NCBI RefSeq assembly: GCF_001904725.1
Contig: NZ_MRCE01000029.1
Location: forward strand, 1 to 64,000
Length of the DNA: 64,000 nucleotides
Source: Phormidium ambiguum IAM M-71
Lineage (GTDB): Bacteria > Cyanobacteriota > Cyanobacteriia > Cyanobacteriales > Aerosakkonemataceae
Reading direction: 5' to 3'
The translations under genes and the position numbers were made by a program. Under the pieces are notes generated by a model. The model was not told the origin of the DNA. It saw only the letters and a list, made by a program, of their open reading frames with translations, and ran no database searches. Each line of letters begins with the position of its first letter. Position 1 is the first letter of the stretch. Positions 43,703 to 54,168 of the stretch are shown here, in pieces.

Positions 43703-44019
43703 TCAACCGTTTTGATGTTTTCCTGGTAAATCTCGATCCTACAGTTGGTAGCGAAATTCAGAAAACTCGACCCTGTGTAGTGATTTCGCCTGATGAGATG
43801 AACCGCAATATTTTTACCGTGATTGTTGCGCCAATGACTACAAAAGGTCAAGCATATCCAACTAGAATAGCTTGTCAATTTCAGGGAAAAGATGGGCAAA
43901 TTGTTCTCGATCAAATCCGTACAGTAGATAAAGCTCGATTAGTAAAACTGCTTGGTCAAATTAACGCTGATGAGCAAAGAGCAGTTCTTGATACATTGAC
44001 TGAAATGTTTGCTGAATAA
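43690..44019 (+). CDS. mazF: MazF-type mRNA interferase toxin
   Basis: 109 residues (107 if the ATG at 43696 is used). Family marks: RFDVFLVNLDPTVGSEIQKTRP (substrate-binding loop with Arg), CVVISPDEMN, VIVAPMTTK and LDQIRTVDKARL with the conserved Asp-Gln/Arg. MazF cuts single-stranded mRNA at short sequence motifs when MazE is degraded. It overlaps mazE and forms a complete module; no damage is seen. Confidence 0.94.
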   Translation: MGMVVNRFDVFLVNLDPTVGSEIQKTRPCVVISPDEMNRNIFTVIVAPMTTKGQAYPTRIACQFQGKDGQIVLDQIRTVDKARLVKLLGQINADEQRAVLDTLTEMFAE

Positions 44020-44126
44020 TATTAGTTTAGCTACTCGAAGAGAGCGAGAAAATTATTGTTAATTGAGACAATGCCACAAACAAAAGGTGACATATCTTAA
44101 AAAGCGATCGCCTCTGCACAAAAGTA

Positions 44127-44777
44127 TTAAATGCGTCCGCGAGCGGGACTTGGCACAAATTTAACTTTGTAGAAATCTGCCAATACTGTTCCTAACCAAT
44201 CACTATATGTCAGAGGTTTTTTATTAAGCAGCACGATTTCAGAGTGAAAAAGAAAAAATCTTCTTTGCTTAGTTATAGCTTTAAGCGTCCAACCATAAAT
44301 ATGGTCGTCGTGCATGATTCGAGATTCCTGAAACTGAAGCAGTGAATTCCTGTGAATTAAATGTGTTCTACTTATTCCAAATAACCGATGCTTCACCATT
44401 AATTTTTCCGGGAAAGCTCGAAACTCACTAATCCCCAAAATACTCCAAACTAACTCATATAGAATCATACTTATTGCAAATAAACCAAGAATTATAGCCG
44501 CTAGACCAGGAAGAGAGAATCGATTTTCATCAAAATATAAAACTCCTGATTTAAATTCCCAAAAATCGGGTTGCTCAATCCGATACGGTAGCGCACTTAA
44601 AGGCTCTATAGCTAGCCAACAAGCTACTATAAAAGCAGAAATAGTTAGAAACATAGCAATTATGAGGAAAAATGTTTTGATGGGGTAGAGCGATCGTCGT
44701 TCGTGGTATTGAATAATCAGAGTTGGATACTCAGACAAGATTTTAAATCCCTTTGGAACTTTGTGGTTAGACAGCAT
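44127..44777 (-). CDS. Two-helix membrane protein with PH-like cytoplasmic part
   Basis: 216 residues. Membrane helices at about 34-56 (TFFLIIAMFLTISAFIVACWLAI) and 90-112 (LAAIILGLFAISMILYELVW). The remaining C-terminal 100 residues (EFRAFPEKLMVKHRLFGISR and on) form a beta-rich segment resembling bacterial PH-like membrane proteins. Soluble ends are probably cytosolic. No enzymatic motif. It is convergent with mazEF and has its own 5' region. Function unknown. Confidence 0.6.
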   Translation of the reverse strand: MLSNHKVPKGFKILSEYPTLIIQYHERRSLYPIKTFFLIIAMFLTISAFIVACWLAIEPLSALPYRIEQPDFWEFKSGVLYFDENRFSLPGLAAIILGLFAISMILYELVWSILGISEFRAFPEKLMVKHRLFGISRTHLIHRNSLLQFQESRIMHDDHIYGWTLKAITKQRRFFLFHSEIVLLNKKPLTYSDWLGTVLADFYKVKFVPSPARGRI

Positions 44778-45077
44778 GATAATTGAGTGGTAAAGAATTT
44801 TTATAGAGCATAGATAGATGATTCTTTATATCACTACGTTTTCTCCTTCAACTTTTCCCGATGACTTGGTAAATCATGCAGAATGAATGCAGTTTGAACG
44901 AGTCGGCTAAGGCAATCAGCGTATCTGTGCGATCGTCGAAATGTGCAACCATTGATCTGAGGCGATTTGAAAAATTTTCTGTGTCTTGCTGCATAGAATT
45001 AAGAATCCTCCCGCATAGACGTTTAAGAGTACATAAACAGTACTCAATAACGAAGTTCAAAACAGAGGATTTTTACC
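44778..45077. other. Intergenic region without recognised features
   Basis: 300 bases between divergent genes. Open frames exist on both strands over the same stretch (44848-45118) but overlap one another completely, and neither has family similarity. The region should contain the promoters of both flanking genes; I cannot point to convincing boxes. Confidence 0.4.
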
Positions 45078-45530
45078 ATGAAAGCATTCTTTTCTTCTCC
45101 CATCCCCAAGTTCCATAAATGGATGACACTTTGCACATTAGGTGTTACCTTGTTAGGTCTTCCTTTGATAGCAGTTGCCCAAGACGCGGTAATGCCATCG
45201 AGTAGGGGTGATTCAGAGAGTTCAGATAGTTCGCATAAAACACATAAAAAAATCTATGTAAATCACACGAAATGGATGGTTGAATACGCAGAGAATGGAC
45301 GCAATGGCGATTATCATCCAGTTCCCTGGTTGTTCATGCCTGATGGAACCGTAAGTGCGGGCAATTTGTGGCACGGAGTCTGGAAAAGAAAGTCGGACAA
45401 CAAAATTAGCGTATTCATTAGAATGAATGGCAGTTCAACAAGGGATGAATTCGAGGTTAAGTTTATCAGTCCATCAAAGTTTACCGCTTTCAAGAATGGA
45501 CAAGCTTATCGATATGCAGTGCGTAAGTAA
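45078..45530 (+). CDS. Small secreted protein of unknown function
   Basis: 150 residues with a clear signal peptide: basic start, hydrophobic core WMTLCTLGVTLLGLPLIAVA and cleavage after AVAQ-like residues near 35. A Ser/Asp/His-rich linker (RGDSESSDSSHKTHKK) follows, then a compact beta-type domain with many Trp/Tyr (WMVEYAENGRNGDYHPVPWLF, GVWKRKSDNKISVFIRMNG). The domain resembles small lipocalin-like or META-type stress proteins, by pattern only. It is followed by a hairpin terminator. No partner gene. Confidence 0.65.
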   Translation: MKAFFSSPIPKFHKWMTLCTLGVTLLGLPLIAVAQDAVMPSSRGDSESSDSSHKTHKKIYVNHTKWMVEYAENGRNGDYHPVPWLFMPDGTVSAGNLWHGVWKRKSDNKISVFIRMNGSSTRDEFEVKFISPSKFTAFKNGQAYRYAVRK

Positions 45531-45551
45531 TTCTTGAGCAAACGCATAGAT

Positions 45552-45598
45552 AAATCCCCGACTTCTTGAAGAAGTCGGGGATTTCGCTTGATTTTTGT
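45552..45598 (+). terminator. Strong hairpin, likely terminator (common cyanobacterial repeat)
   Basis: AAATCCCCGACTTC (45552-45565) and GAAGTCGGGGATTT (45571-45584) pair perfectly around TTGAA, followed by TTGATTTTTGTTG. This sequence is familiar as a widespread repeat in cyanobacteria, here 21 bp after the secreted-protein gene. Confidence 0.75.
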
Positions 45599-45809
45599 TG
45601 CAATAATCATGAATTATCATTACTTCAATAAAGGTAGGATTTTTAGATTAAAAGGTATTACTTTTGCCTATTTTAGGATTAATCTCTTTCTGGGCAAGCA
45701 CTAAATCAATAGTATCAAAAATTGTAACAGATTGCTTGTAAATATTTAACGATAACATAATATATAAAAAAGATGATAATAAGCATTAAATTTAACTGTT
45801 TAGAAGCTT

Positions 45810-46388
45810 ATGATCTCTGGAAAAATACAATCCTTTAAACATTTCAGTATTTTGGCTGATATCGCTCCTGATATTGGATATACGAGGGACTTCAGTTACT
45901 GCCTGAAAATTACTAACTTAGAAAAGTATCCCAACTACCTATTATTTGTCAAAATTGGCTCGGAAAATCCTGGCATACCCACCAAACCATATAAGCTGAT
46001 TCAAGCGGGGGATTGTGTTAGTTTGATAGGATATCGCCCCATAGCAACAATAGCAGCTATTTCCAAAGATCGAGTCCAAGCTAATGATTTAGAAAATAGT
46101 GAAGCAGGTACAATTCTTAAAAATACCAATTTACAAACAGCGCTCATCCAAGGGAAACCAATTATCGAACACCCCACCGTACTACCCATGACATATACAG
46201 CTAGTGTAGTAGAGGATAGCTTTCAAATTCAGTCTATAGATCCTAATGGTTTACAGCTATCTCTAGTAGCTCGATCGTCACCAGTACTGCCAAAATTGAT
46301 ACTAAACTGGATAATTTTTCCGCTGGTTGGAGTGGGAATACTGGTATGGTTTATTAGGAGACGCAAAAAGCAGAAAGGTGACAAATAA
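45810..46388 (+). CDS. Uncharacterised protein with C-terminal membrane helix
   Basis: 192 residues. No signal peptide. The main part is beta-rich (GKIQSFKHFSILADIAPDIGY, then PYKLIQAGDCVSLIGYRP), reminiscent of an OB-like or GIDE-like soluble domain. The last 35 residues form one membrane helix (LILNWIIFPLVGVGILVWFI) and a basic tail (RRRKKQKGDK). Its stop overlaps the start of the next gene (TAATG), so it is coupled with the polytopic protein that follows; the two probably form a membrane complex. Function unknown. Confidence 0.65.
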   Translation: MISGKIQSFKHFSILADIAPDIGYTRDFSYCLKITNLEKYPNYLLFVKIGSENPGIPTKPYKLIQAGDCVSLIGYRPIATIAAISKDRVQANDLENSEAGTILKNTNLQTALIQGKPIIEHPTVLPMTYTASVVEDSFQIQSIDPNGLQLSLVARSSPVLPKLILNWIIFPLVGVGILVWFIRRRKKQKGDK

Positions 46389-47335
46389 TGAGTTATCTTG
46401 TTTGCAGTGGAACGATAATTTTAATTAGTGCGTTGAGCGCGATCGCTTTTCCCTTTACAACATATACGACAACATTAGCAACTTTTGGTATTGCTCACGT
46501 CGCAATTGAGTTGCGTTATATTGATAGCCGCTTTTATCAAAATTTTGGTACAAACATTGAATTGCGCTTAGTGCAACTTGTATTAGCGATCGCTTTTTTG
46601 CGCTGCTGTAGCATCTTCGGATTAATTGGAGTTGAGTTAGCTTATTTGCTCGAACTTTTCTGCGGAGTAGGATTAGTTTTACTTGCTACTCATCATCTTT
46701 TTCAGCATAACTGGCGATTAGGGATGTTCGGTTTTGCGGTTAGCTGTTTACTCGGTATTGGTATTATCAAAGATCCGATCGCTACCTTAGTTATTTTGGC
46801 GATACTTCATAATCTCACACCAATAGGATTTATCTTAGAACGGCAAAGTTCTAAATACATTCGCACATTATTAATTTGCGGGTTTGTTTTTGGATTAATG
46901 CCACTTTTAATTATTTTATTAAGGTCTTTGCCGATCGCCAATCTTCCTTTAGAAACAACTCCAAATTATCTGAGTGCTTTCGTTGCACCAGCATGGCAGA
47001 AATTATCGATCGTTTATCCATTATTTTGTGCTGCAACTTTTCTTCAATGTATGCACTATGCAGCAGTTATCGGGTTGTTTTCTCAGTGGACATACCCTAA
47101 TTCAAAAACACTTTTGCCTTGGGGATCATCTAAATATTTTTACTGTTTATTGGGCGTAATTTCTGTTAGTTTTCTAATCGCTTTTCAACATTCATTTGTG
47201 CTTACCCGTGCTTTTTACGGCATTGTTGCAGGGATTCACGCTTGGTTAGAAATTCCCTTGTTACTGCTGCTACCTTTGCAAGCTATAAAACAGAATACCG
47301 CAACTGTAGGAAGCGAGATTAGCACCGAAGGATAA
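46388..47335 (+). CDS. Polytopic membrane protein (about 8 helices) with membrane histidines
   Basis: 315 residues, almost entirely hydrophobic, with roughly eight membrane helices. Conserved-looking polar residues sit inside or at the edge of helices: GIAHVAIELRYID, ATHHLFQH, LHNLTPIGFILE, CMHYAAVIGLFSQW and GIHAWLEIPLL. Several His residues in helices is the pattern of membrane metal- or haem-dependent oxygenases such as Brp/Blh, but the spacing does not prove that family. Translationally coupled to the preceding gene. Its 3' end overlaps the convergent gene at 47270 by 66 bases. Confidence 0.65.
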   Translation: MSYLVCSGTIILISALSAIAFPFTTYTTTLATFGIAHVAIELRYIDSRFYQNFGTNIELRLVQLVLAIAFLRCCSIFGLIGVELAYLLELFCGVGLVLLATHHLFQHNWRLGMFGFAVSCLLGIGIIKDPIATLVILAILHNLTPIGFILERQSSKYIRTLLICGFVFGLMPLLIILLRSLPIANLPLETTPNYLSAFVAPAWQKLSIVYPLFCAATFLQCMHYAAVIGLFSQWTYPNSKTLLPWGSSKYFYCLLGVISVSFLIAFQHSFVLTRAFYGIVAGIHAWLEIPLLLLLPLQAIKQNTATVGSEISTEG

Positions 47336-47623
47336 GCCCATACTTAATCGCCATGAATACCCAGTTACCCATTTATATATTAAGCCTTCAAAGATGAAAA
47401 CTAGAGTTTCAAGAAGTAGCGATCGCACATAAAAATTCAGATAAAGTGATAAATTAATAAACAACTGCCAAATTACAGGATGAGTAATCAATGTCGCAGC
47501 ACAAGCAACTACTACTAGCGATCGCCATTGTAGCAGGAGAATTTTGCCCCAACAAGCAACAAATAAGCTTTCTATAATCATCGAAAATATCAGAGCAATA
47601 AATTCTTCTCGAGCAAAAAACAT
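47270..47623 (-). CDS. Small polytopic membrane protein
   Basis: 117 residues, three to four membrane helices (EEFIALIFSMIIESLFVACW, SLVVVACAATLITHPVIW, LLLETLVFIFEGLIYKWV). The pattern THPVIW...YVRSLLLE...FEGLIY is one I associate with small uncharacterised cyanobacterial membrane proteins, so I treat it as real although it overlaps the convergent gene by 66 bases. Function unknown; it may belong with the neighbouring membrane pair. Confidence 0.6.
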   Translation of the reverse strand: MFFAREEFIALIFSMIIESLFVACWGKILLLQWRSLVVVACAATLITHPVIWQLFINLSLYLNFYVRSLLLETLVFIFEGLIYKWVTGYSWRLSMGLSFGANLASYSCGILFYSLQR

Positions 47624-48000
47624 TTAGATTATCAGGTGTTATATGTGAACAAGCGATCGCCAAAACCAGCAATTTCAGGAAAACTTAATATTGCCTAGAT
47701 TGTTATACTTTCTATTAAATTTATAATTAGTATATTTACTTAGGTTAATCCAACAAAAATGCAACAATTTTTAATAATTTAACCTGGGCATTGGTAAATT
47801 AGAGTGATAAATTTATCGAATCTTATAGAAAATACAGTACTTATCAAAGCTGTAAAAGCTTTATCGCAAAAGGCTTTCCGATAAAATGTCAGTCTGACGC
47901 AATGTAAATTTTTGATGAATTTGGAATTAGGTAATTGACTATTTTGCCAAAGTTTATGTATATTTCGTCACGTAAAGTATAAACACCGTTAAAATTTACC
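47624..48000. other. AT-rich intergenic region
   Basis: 377 bases, very AT-rich, no open frame of note, no strong hairpin. It must contain the promoters of the divergent small membrane-protein and ComFB-family genes. I see no convincing specific site. Confidence 0.4.
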
Positions 48001-48444
48001 ATGAGTGCATCAGAATTTTCCCAAATTGTTTATCGTAATGCAATTGAGCCAATAGTAATTCAGGAAGTAGAACAACAATTGCAAAACCTGTCACCAAATA
48101 TTCTTCAATATATTAATTCAGCACAAATCATAGCTTATGCTCTTAATCGTTTACCAGCTTTATATGCTACCAGTAAAGAAGGATGGAATGCTCAACAATT
48201 AAGAGCCCAAAAGCAGATGAAAGAGGAAATTTATATTGCCGTGCGTCAAGGTTTAGCAGCAGTGCAAAGAGATCCTTTGAAAATTTCCACTCCTTTGCTA
48301 TTAGAAGATGAGTTAAAAGTAGAAACTAAAGAGGAAACAGAGGAAGTAGGAAAGAAAAATCTAAAGGAAATCACAACAGGAACAAGAACTTTTTGCCAAA
48401 CTGAGAAGCATAACTTTTTTATTGATGGTTGGGATGCAGGGTGA
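48001..48444 (+). CDS. ComFB-family (late competence) protein
   Basis: 147 residues. Residues 1-100 match the ComFB family: YRNAIEPIVIQEVEQQLQNL, then IAYALNRLPALYATSKEGW and AVRQGLAAVQRDPLK. Cyanobacterial ComFB proteins are linked to cyclic-di-nucleotide signalling, pilus function and natural competence in recent work, as I remember it. The C-terminal 45 residues are Glu/Lys rich and unstructured, ending NFFIDGWDAG. Single gene, upstream of a decayed gene and atpB. Confidence 0.82.
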   Translation: MSASEFSQIVYRNAIEPIVIQEVEQQLQNLSPNILQYINSAQIIAYALNRLPALYATSKEGWNAQQLRAQKQMKEEIYIAVRQGLAAVQRDPLKISTPLLLEDELKVETKEETEEVGKKNLKEITTGTRTFCQTEKHNFFIDGWDAG

Positions 48445-48501
48445 TCTGAGATTTGGCAACTGTAGTTTTAGCCATTATTCTTAATGGCTGTTTCAAGCAT
48501 A

Positions 48502-48774
48502 ATGAAGTTATCGATCGCTACCAGTTGAGCAACATTGCTCGCTGGGGGAACAGCCGTGAAAGTTGCCAACGCTGCTTCCATTGTCAATGGTGGATTTGAA
48601 ACCGACAACTTTTCAGCATAGACAACCGTTCGCCAAACCAGCAGTTCGGGTAACTTGTTCAATACAGATGGAGGTCGTTGTCCAACATCGGGTTTGTCGA
48701 TTCCGAGTGCCAGCGAAGAAACGGCTTTCCCGATCGACTGTTCCGAGGCGATCTTATTTAATGATGCAGTGTAA
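48502..48774 (+). pseudogene. Decayed exported PEP-CTERM-type protein fragment
   Basis: One continuous reading frame starts with ATG and a signal-peptide-like stretch (MKLSIATS, then ATLLAGGTAVKVANA), followed by ASIVNGGFETDNFSA, the classic first strand of many secreted PEP-CTERM-type proteins. It continues TTVRQTSSSGNLF, then LSIPSASEETAFP. It is broken by TGA at codon 9 (48526) and TAG at codon 40 (48619), the latter just where such proteins have Trp (TGG to TAG), and ends by codon 91, so the anchor is lost. A frame this similar to a family but with two stops is best called a pseudogene. Confidence 0.65.
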
Positions 48775-48910
48775 TGAGACTAAAATCGCGGTTTCTGCGT
48801 AGAACGATCGCACTTCAAATCTACTATTACATCAACCCGTAGATCGATCGCGTTCAGTGGTACGCTAAAGAATGGCATTGCTAAATGTTAAGACGTTTTC
48901 CCTTATTTAG

Positions 48911-50374
<1,464 letters not shown>

Positions 50375-50456
50375 TTAGTAATGTCGGGCAGGGAAAAATT
50401 TATCTCTGCCCCGATCGACAAATCGAAAATCTAAAAATCTAAAATCGCAAATCGAA

Positions 50457-50873
50457 ATGGCTTTAACAGTTCGTGTGATTGCACCAGATAAAACAGTCTG
50501 GGATTCTAGTGCGGAAGAAATTATTCTGCCGAGTACTACTGGACAAATTGGTATTTTAAGTGGTCACGCTCCACTTTTGACAGCTTTGGATACAGGTGTC
50601 ATGCGTGTTCGCCCGGATAAAAACTGGGTGGCGATCGCTTTAATGGGCGGTTTTGCTGAAGTGGAAAATGACGTAGTGACAATTTTGGTTAATGGTGCAG
50701 AACGCAGCGATTCGATCGATCTCGAAAAAGCTCGCACTGCTTATACCCAAGCGCAAGAACGTTTTAACCAAGTACAAAGCAGCGAAAATCGCCAAGAAAA
50801 AATTCAAGCTACCAAAGCTTTGAAAAGAGCTCGCGCTCGTTTTCAAGCTGCTGGTGGTATGGTTCAAGTTTAG
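50457..50873 (+). CDS. atpC: ATP synthase subunit epsilon
   Basis: 138 residues, full length. N-terminal beta-sandwich ([20 protein letters not shown], then [20 protein letters not shown]) and a two-helix C-terminal part ([27 protein letters not shown]) that can block rotation. It lies 82 bp after atpB in the conserved pair. Named epsilon; the cyanobacterial gene is called atpC or atpE depending on scheme. A perfect 22-bp palindrome follows at 50916. Confidence 0.98.
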   Translation: MALTVRVIAPDKTVWDSSAEEIILPSTTGQIGILSGHAPLLTALDTGVMRVRPDKNWVAIALMGGFAEVENDVVTILVNGAERSDSIDLEKARTAYTQAQERFNQVQSSENRQEKIQATKALKRARARFQAAGGMVQV

Positions 50874-50915
50874 TTTTTTGTGGTGGGCTGAGCCAAATCT
50901 GCCCCTGCGTAATCA

Positions 50916-50937
50916 GCCCGGAAATTAATTTCCGGGC
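50916..50937. terminator. Perfect 22-bp palindrome between convergent genes
   Basis: GCCCGGAAATT followed directly by AATTTCCGGGC. It lies between atpC and the convergent membrane-protein gene and can act for both strands, although neither side has a long T-run. Confidence 0.55.
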
Positions 50938-50965
50938 AAGTTCAAAGGGCTAGTTTCCTACTTTC

Positions 50966-52885
50966 TCAACTAGGTTTTGGATTATATTTGCCAATCAAAG
51001 CACGGGTATGATCGTAAATTTCCAGTGGTAAAACGGAATTTTCGCTAATAGCTTCTAGTGCTGATTGTAAGGTTTTTATGTGATCGTCTACGCCAGCTAA
51101 AGTGTTAGCATCTCCATTTATCCCTGCACTCATGGCGGTTCTTCTGACACTATTTACATAAGTGGGTGTGAGATAAACTTTAATACCTTGACGAGTGACT
51201 ATGTGATCGCAAATTTTCGGCGAAACGTTGCAAACTCGATTTAAGTCAGTGTTAGCTTTTTGGAGAACTAAGGCTACTTTTAATCTCTCTTGGGCTTGAT
51301 TTAAGGCGCTGCTGTAACTATCAATTAATGGTTGAATTTGGGGATAGTAAAAAGTGCCTTTGGGTACTTGTTGGGCGTAGGTTAACGCTCGTCGCCAACT
51401 GGATACTGCTTCTGACCATTGATTTCGTTGTTCTTGGTTTTGAGCGAGGCTGGCGAGGGTGAGAGATTGACTATAAATGTTAGCAGAAATGCGTTCTTGA
51501 TTTCTGCGATCGCGCACTGTTGCTAATTTTGTTTGGTAACTATTCAATAATTCCTGAGCTTCTTCATATCCCGTCACAGTTCGGGGAATAGAGGATAAAG
51601 TGTCGATCGCTTTTTCCCAAATCGATTCTACTTCTTGCCAATTTTCTAATGTTCTAGCAGCAACTTGTCGTAACTCTGCGGTTTGTGCTGCTTGCTTAGC
51701 AGCAATCAGTTTATTTTCAGTAGTTTCTTCTAACTTAATTCGCTGATTTATTTCTCCTGAATTATCCCGATAGCTCATCAACTTTTTCTGAGCCAAAGGA
51801 TAGACTGGACTATTTTTGGGAACTTGTTTGAGTAAAGCCGCTGACTGCTTCCATAAAGAATTAATTTCTTCCCATTTTTCCGTTGAATGAGGAGGATTTT
51901 GGCTACCTTCTGCGGCTTCGTCTGCCTTTTTCATTGCCAGTAAAACTGGATCGATGAAATTAGCTTGAGTTTGATAATTCGGCAACAATTTCTGTGCTTC
52001 ACTATGATAACTAGACCACAGAGGAATACTTTCTAATAATTGAATAGCCGTAGTTAATTTTTGCTTTGCTTTTTCTACATCTTGAATTGTTTTAGCTGTT
52101 TTAATGCTTTGAGTTGATTCTTGTCCTAGTTGTCTTGCCGTTTTCACTTGCGGACAAGAACCGATCGCACAAGGGCGACTAAACGCATAAAGACTACCTA
52201 AAAACGCCACTAATGTCACTGTAGTAGCTACAATTAACAACTTGGGTGTCAAAGAGAATTCTTCATGTTTTCGATACGGCTTTTTAGGGGTAATTAGTTC
52301 CTCATCGATCGGATCGGTTTCTCGAAAGGATTGATTTGGTGGTTCTTCCAAAGATAAATCAGCCATTGAGTCTGATTCAGTTTCAGTTTCCGCAATGAAA
52401 TTATTAGTTAATGGTGTTTCATTGGCTTTAGGTTCAGAAATTTCTTCTTGATTAAATAAGTCATTAGAATTATTTTCTGGCAGCGTTTCTTCTGTTTCTT
52501 CGGGTGCTTTACCTAACCAGCGAAATAAATCATCAAAATCATCATCATCATCATCTAATTCTAAATTTTTTGACCAAGCTGGTAATTTTTGAATGATAAA
52601 ATCTTGCACTGCGCGGGGTTGTTTTTGGCCAATGGCACGTAAATAAAGCCGCACTTTGTCTGTATATTCTGGTTGTGCTTCCTGAATAGTCTGCTGTAAC
52701 ACCCGAAATATTGGTTTAGCTTCTGGTGCTACAGATGGGGAATGTTGCGCTAAAACTAGCAGAATGTCGTTTTGCAACATACACCTAACTTGCAGGGAAA
52801 CTTCCCCCCTCAATTCTGCTTGTAAACGTTCTTGTAAAAATTTGGCTAGTTCTTGGAGGTCACTGGGTCGAACTGCGGTTTGCAT
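50966..52885 (-). CDS. Large single-span membrane protein of unknown function
   Basis: 639 residues. The N-terminal cytosolic part (1-120) is helical (VRPSDLQELAKFLQERLQAE) and ends in a run of Asp (LELDDDDDDFDDLF) and a long acidic linker. One membrane helix at about 218-238 (LLIVATTVTLVAFLGSLYAF). The large extracytoplasmic part (240-639) is made of helical repeats with a recurrent W-x-x-A/V...L...IP pattern (WEEINSLWKQSAALLKQVP, WQEVESIWEKAIDTLSSIP, WSEAVSSWRRALTYAQQVP), a TPR-like array. Found widely in cyanobacteria; no known function. Transcribed toward atpC. Confidence 0.75.
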   Translation of the reverse strand: MQTAVRPSDLQELAKFLQERLQAELRGEVSLQVRCMLQNDILLVLAQHSPSVAPEAKPIFRVLQQTIQEAQPEYTDKVRLYLRAIGQKQPRAVQDFIIQKLPAWSKNLELDDDDDDFDDLFRWLGKAPEETEETLPENNSNDLFNQEEISEPKANETPLTNNFIAETETESDSMADLSLEEPPNQSFRETDPIDEELITPKKPYRKHEEFSLTPKLLIVATTVTLVAFLGSLYAFSRPCAIGSCPQVKTARQLGQESTQSIKTAKTIQDVEKAKQKLTTAIQLLESIPLWSSYHSEAQKLLPNYQTQANFIDPVLLAMKKADEAAEGSQNPPHSTEKWEEINSLWKQSAALLKQVPKNSPVYPLAQKKLMSYRDNSGEINQRIKLEETTENKLIAAKQAAQTAELRQVAARTLENWQEVESIWEKAIDTLSSIPRTVTGYEEAQELLNSYQTKLATVRDRRNQERISANIYSQSLTLASLAQNQEQRNQWSEAVSSWRRALTYAQQVPKGTFYYPQIQPLIDSYSSALNQAQERLKVALVLQKANTDLNRVCNVSPKICDHIVTRQGIKVYLTPTYVNSVRRTAMSAGINGDANTLAGVDDHIKTLQSALEAISENSVLPLEIYDHTRALIGKYNPKPS

Positions 52886-53074
52886 TTAACACCACCTTAT
52901 CTATTTACAGCTTTTATTTGATATCTTGGTCTTGAGATGGAAGAACTGCGGCTAATTTCATGCAATTCCTAATAATAACGACTTATCTTGGCTGACGATC
53001 CGATCTATTTAATTTAATTTAGGGTACACAATTAGCCAAGGGTTTTGGTTTAATCAATCTTTTAGTTTAATGCC

Positions 53075-53995
53075 ATGTCTAAAAATCAGATTCCATTGTC
53101 TCAACAAGTTGTATTAATTACTGGAGCTTCGGCAGGAATTGGGGCTGCTTTGGCTCATGTTTTGGCCCAACAATTCCAGGGAATACGATTGGTGTTAGCG
53201 GCTCGTAATCAGGAAAAATTGGAGAAGGTTGCCCATTACTGTAGCAAAGCTGGGGCAGAAGTGATGGTTGTTCCTACAGATATTTCCCAAATTGAGGAAG
53301 TGGAAGCTTTGGCGCGGGCGGCTATCCTGCGTTTTGGTGGGGTGGATGTTTTGGTGAATAATGCTGGCTATGGGCAAATGGGGCCGATTGAGTTAATTCC
53401 GGCGGCGGCGACAAAGCGACAGTTTGAAGTGAATTTGTTAGGCCCGTTAGCTTTAATTCGGGAGTTAATTCCGGTGATGCGCGATCGCGGTGGTGGCAGA
53501 ATAGTTAATATTAGTTCTCTGGGAGGAAGATTGGCTTTTCCCTTCGGTGGTTTGTACAGTTCCTCTAAGTTTGCTCTCGAAGGTCTGAGCGATGCTCTGC
53601 GTATGGAGTTAGAACCATTTAATATTAAGGTTAGCGTGATTGAACCTGGGCCTGTAACTACGGAATTTTTTGATGTCGCTGGTCAAGGAGTACAGGAAAC
53701 AGTCACAGACCCGGAAAACACTCCTTATCGCGCCGCTTTTCGGAAGTTGGACAAACTCCAAGAACAAACTAGTAGTCGCGCTTGGACTGCGGAACGAGTA
53801 GCTGAGGTAATTGTGAGATCGCTCACAGATATTAATCCTCGACCCAGATATACTGCTGCCACTGGTGGTGATTTTTTGCTGTTTATGATGACCAAAGTAT
53901 TACCGACAAAATTTGTAGACCGATTTTGGCAAAAGTTTTATGGCATCGATTTAGTAGCAGAAGATTGGAAAAAATCAATAAGTTCTGAAAAATAA
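53075..53995 (+). CDS. Short-chain dehydrogenase/reductase
   Basis: 306 residues, classical SDR. Cofactor motif TGASAGIGAALAH (TGxxxGxG), NNAGYG, catalytic Ser in NISSLGG, and YSSSKFALEGL with the Tyr-x3-Lys pair, then PGPVTTEFF. Arg at the end of strand 2 (LAARNQEKLEK) indicates NADPH. The C-terminal tail (residues 270-306) is longer than in the smallest members and has a hydrophobic stretch, as in SDRs active on lipids or sterol-like substrates. The substrate is unknown. Single gene. Confidence 0.92.
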   Translation: MSKNQIPLSQQVVLITGASAGIGAALAHVLAQQFQGIRLVLAARNQEKLEKVAHYCSKAGAEVMVVPTDISQIEEVEALARAAILRFGGVDVLVNNAGYGQMGPIELIPAAATKRQFEVNLLGPLALIRELIPVMRDRGGGRIVNISSLGGRLAFPFGGLYSSSKFALEGLSDALRMELEPFNIKVSVIEPGPVTTEFFDVAGQGVQETVTDPENTPYRAAFRKLDKLQEQTSSRAWTAERVAEVIVRSLTDINPRPRYTAATGGDFLLFMMTKVLPTKFVDRFWQKFYGIDLVAEDWKKSISSEK

Positions 53996-54001
53996 GTCAT
54001 A

Positions 54002-54109
54002 AGTCATTTGTCATTTGTTATTAATAACTGGAAAATTTTTACCAAAACTCAGCAAAAAAGAGATGTTAACAAATTAAAGGATATTGATAATCACTAATGA
54101 CAAATGACT
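54002..54109. repeat. Inverted AGTCATTTGTCATT pair and AACTAATAACT-rich spacer
   Basis: AGTCATTTGTCATT (54002-54015) and AATGACAAATGACT (54096-54109) are exact reverse complements 80 bases apart. Downstream, up to the sucC start, the sequence is a low-complexity run of AACAACCAACAACTAA and CTAATAACTA units. Both are typical filler of cyanobacterial intergenic DNA. Confidence 0.7.
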
Positions 54110-54168
54110 AATAATCAACAACCAACAACTAAGTACCAATAACTAACTAATAACTATCAATTAAAAAA

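Noticed and set aside
44848-45118. Two mutually antisense frames of 70 and 80 codons
   Set aside because: They overlap completely and neither has recognisable features; the plus one also runs into the secreted-protein gene.
48563-48802. 79-codon plus-strand frame and the antisense frame at 48468-48662
   Set aside because: Neither resembles a family, while the third frame at 48502-48774 reads as a decayed exported protein.
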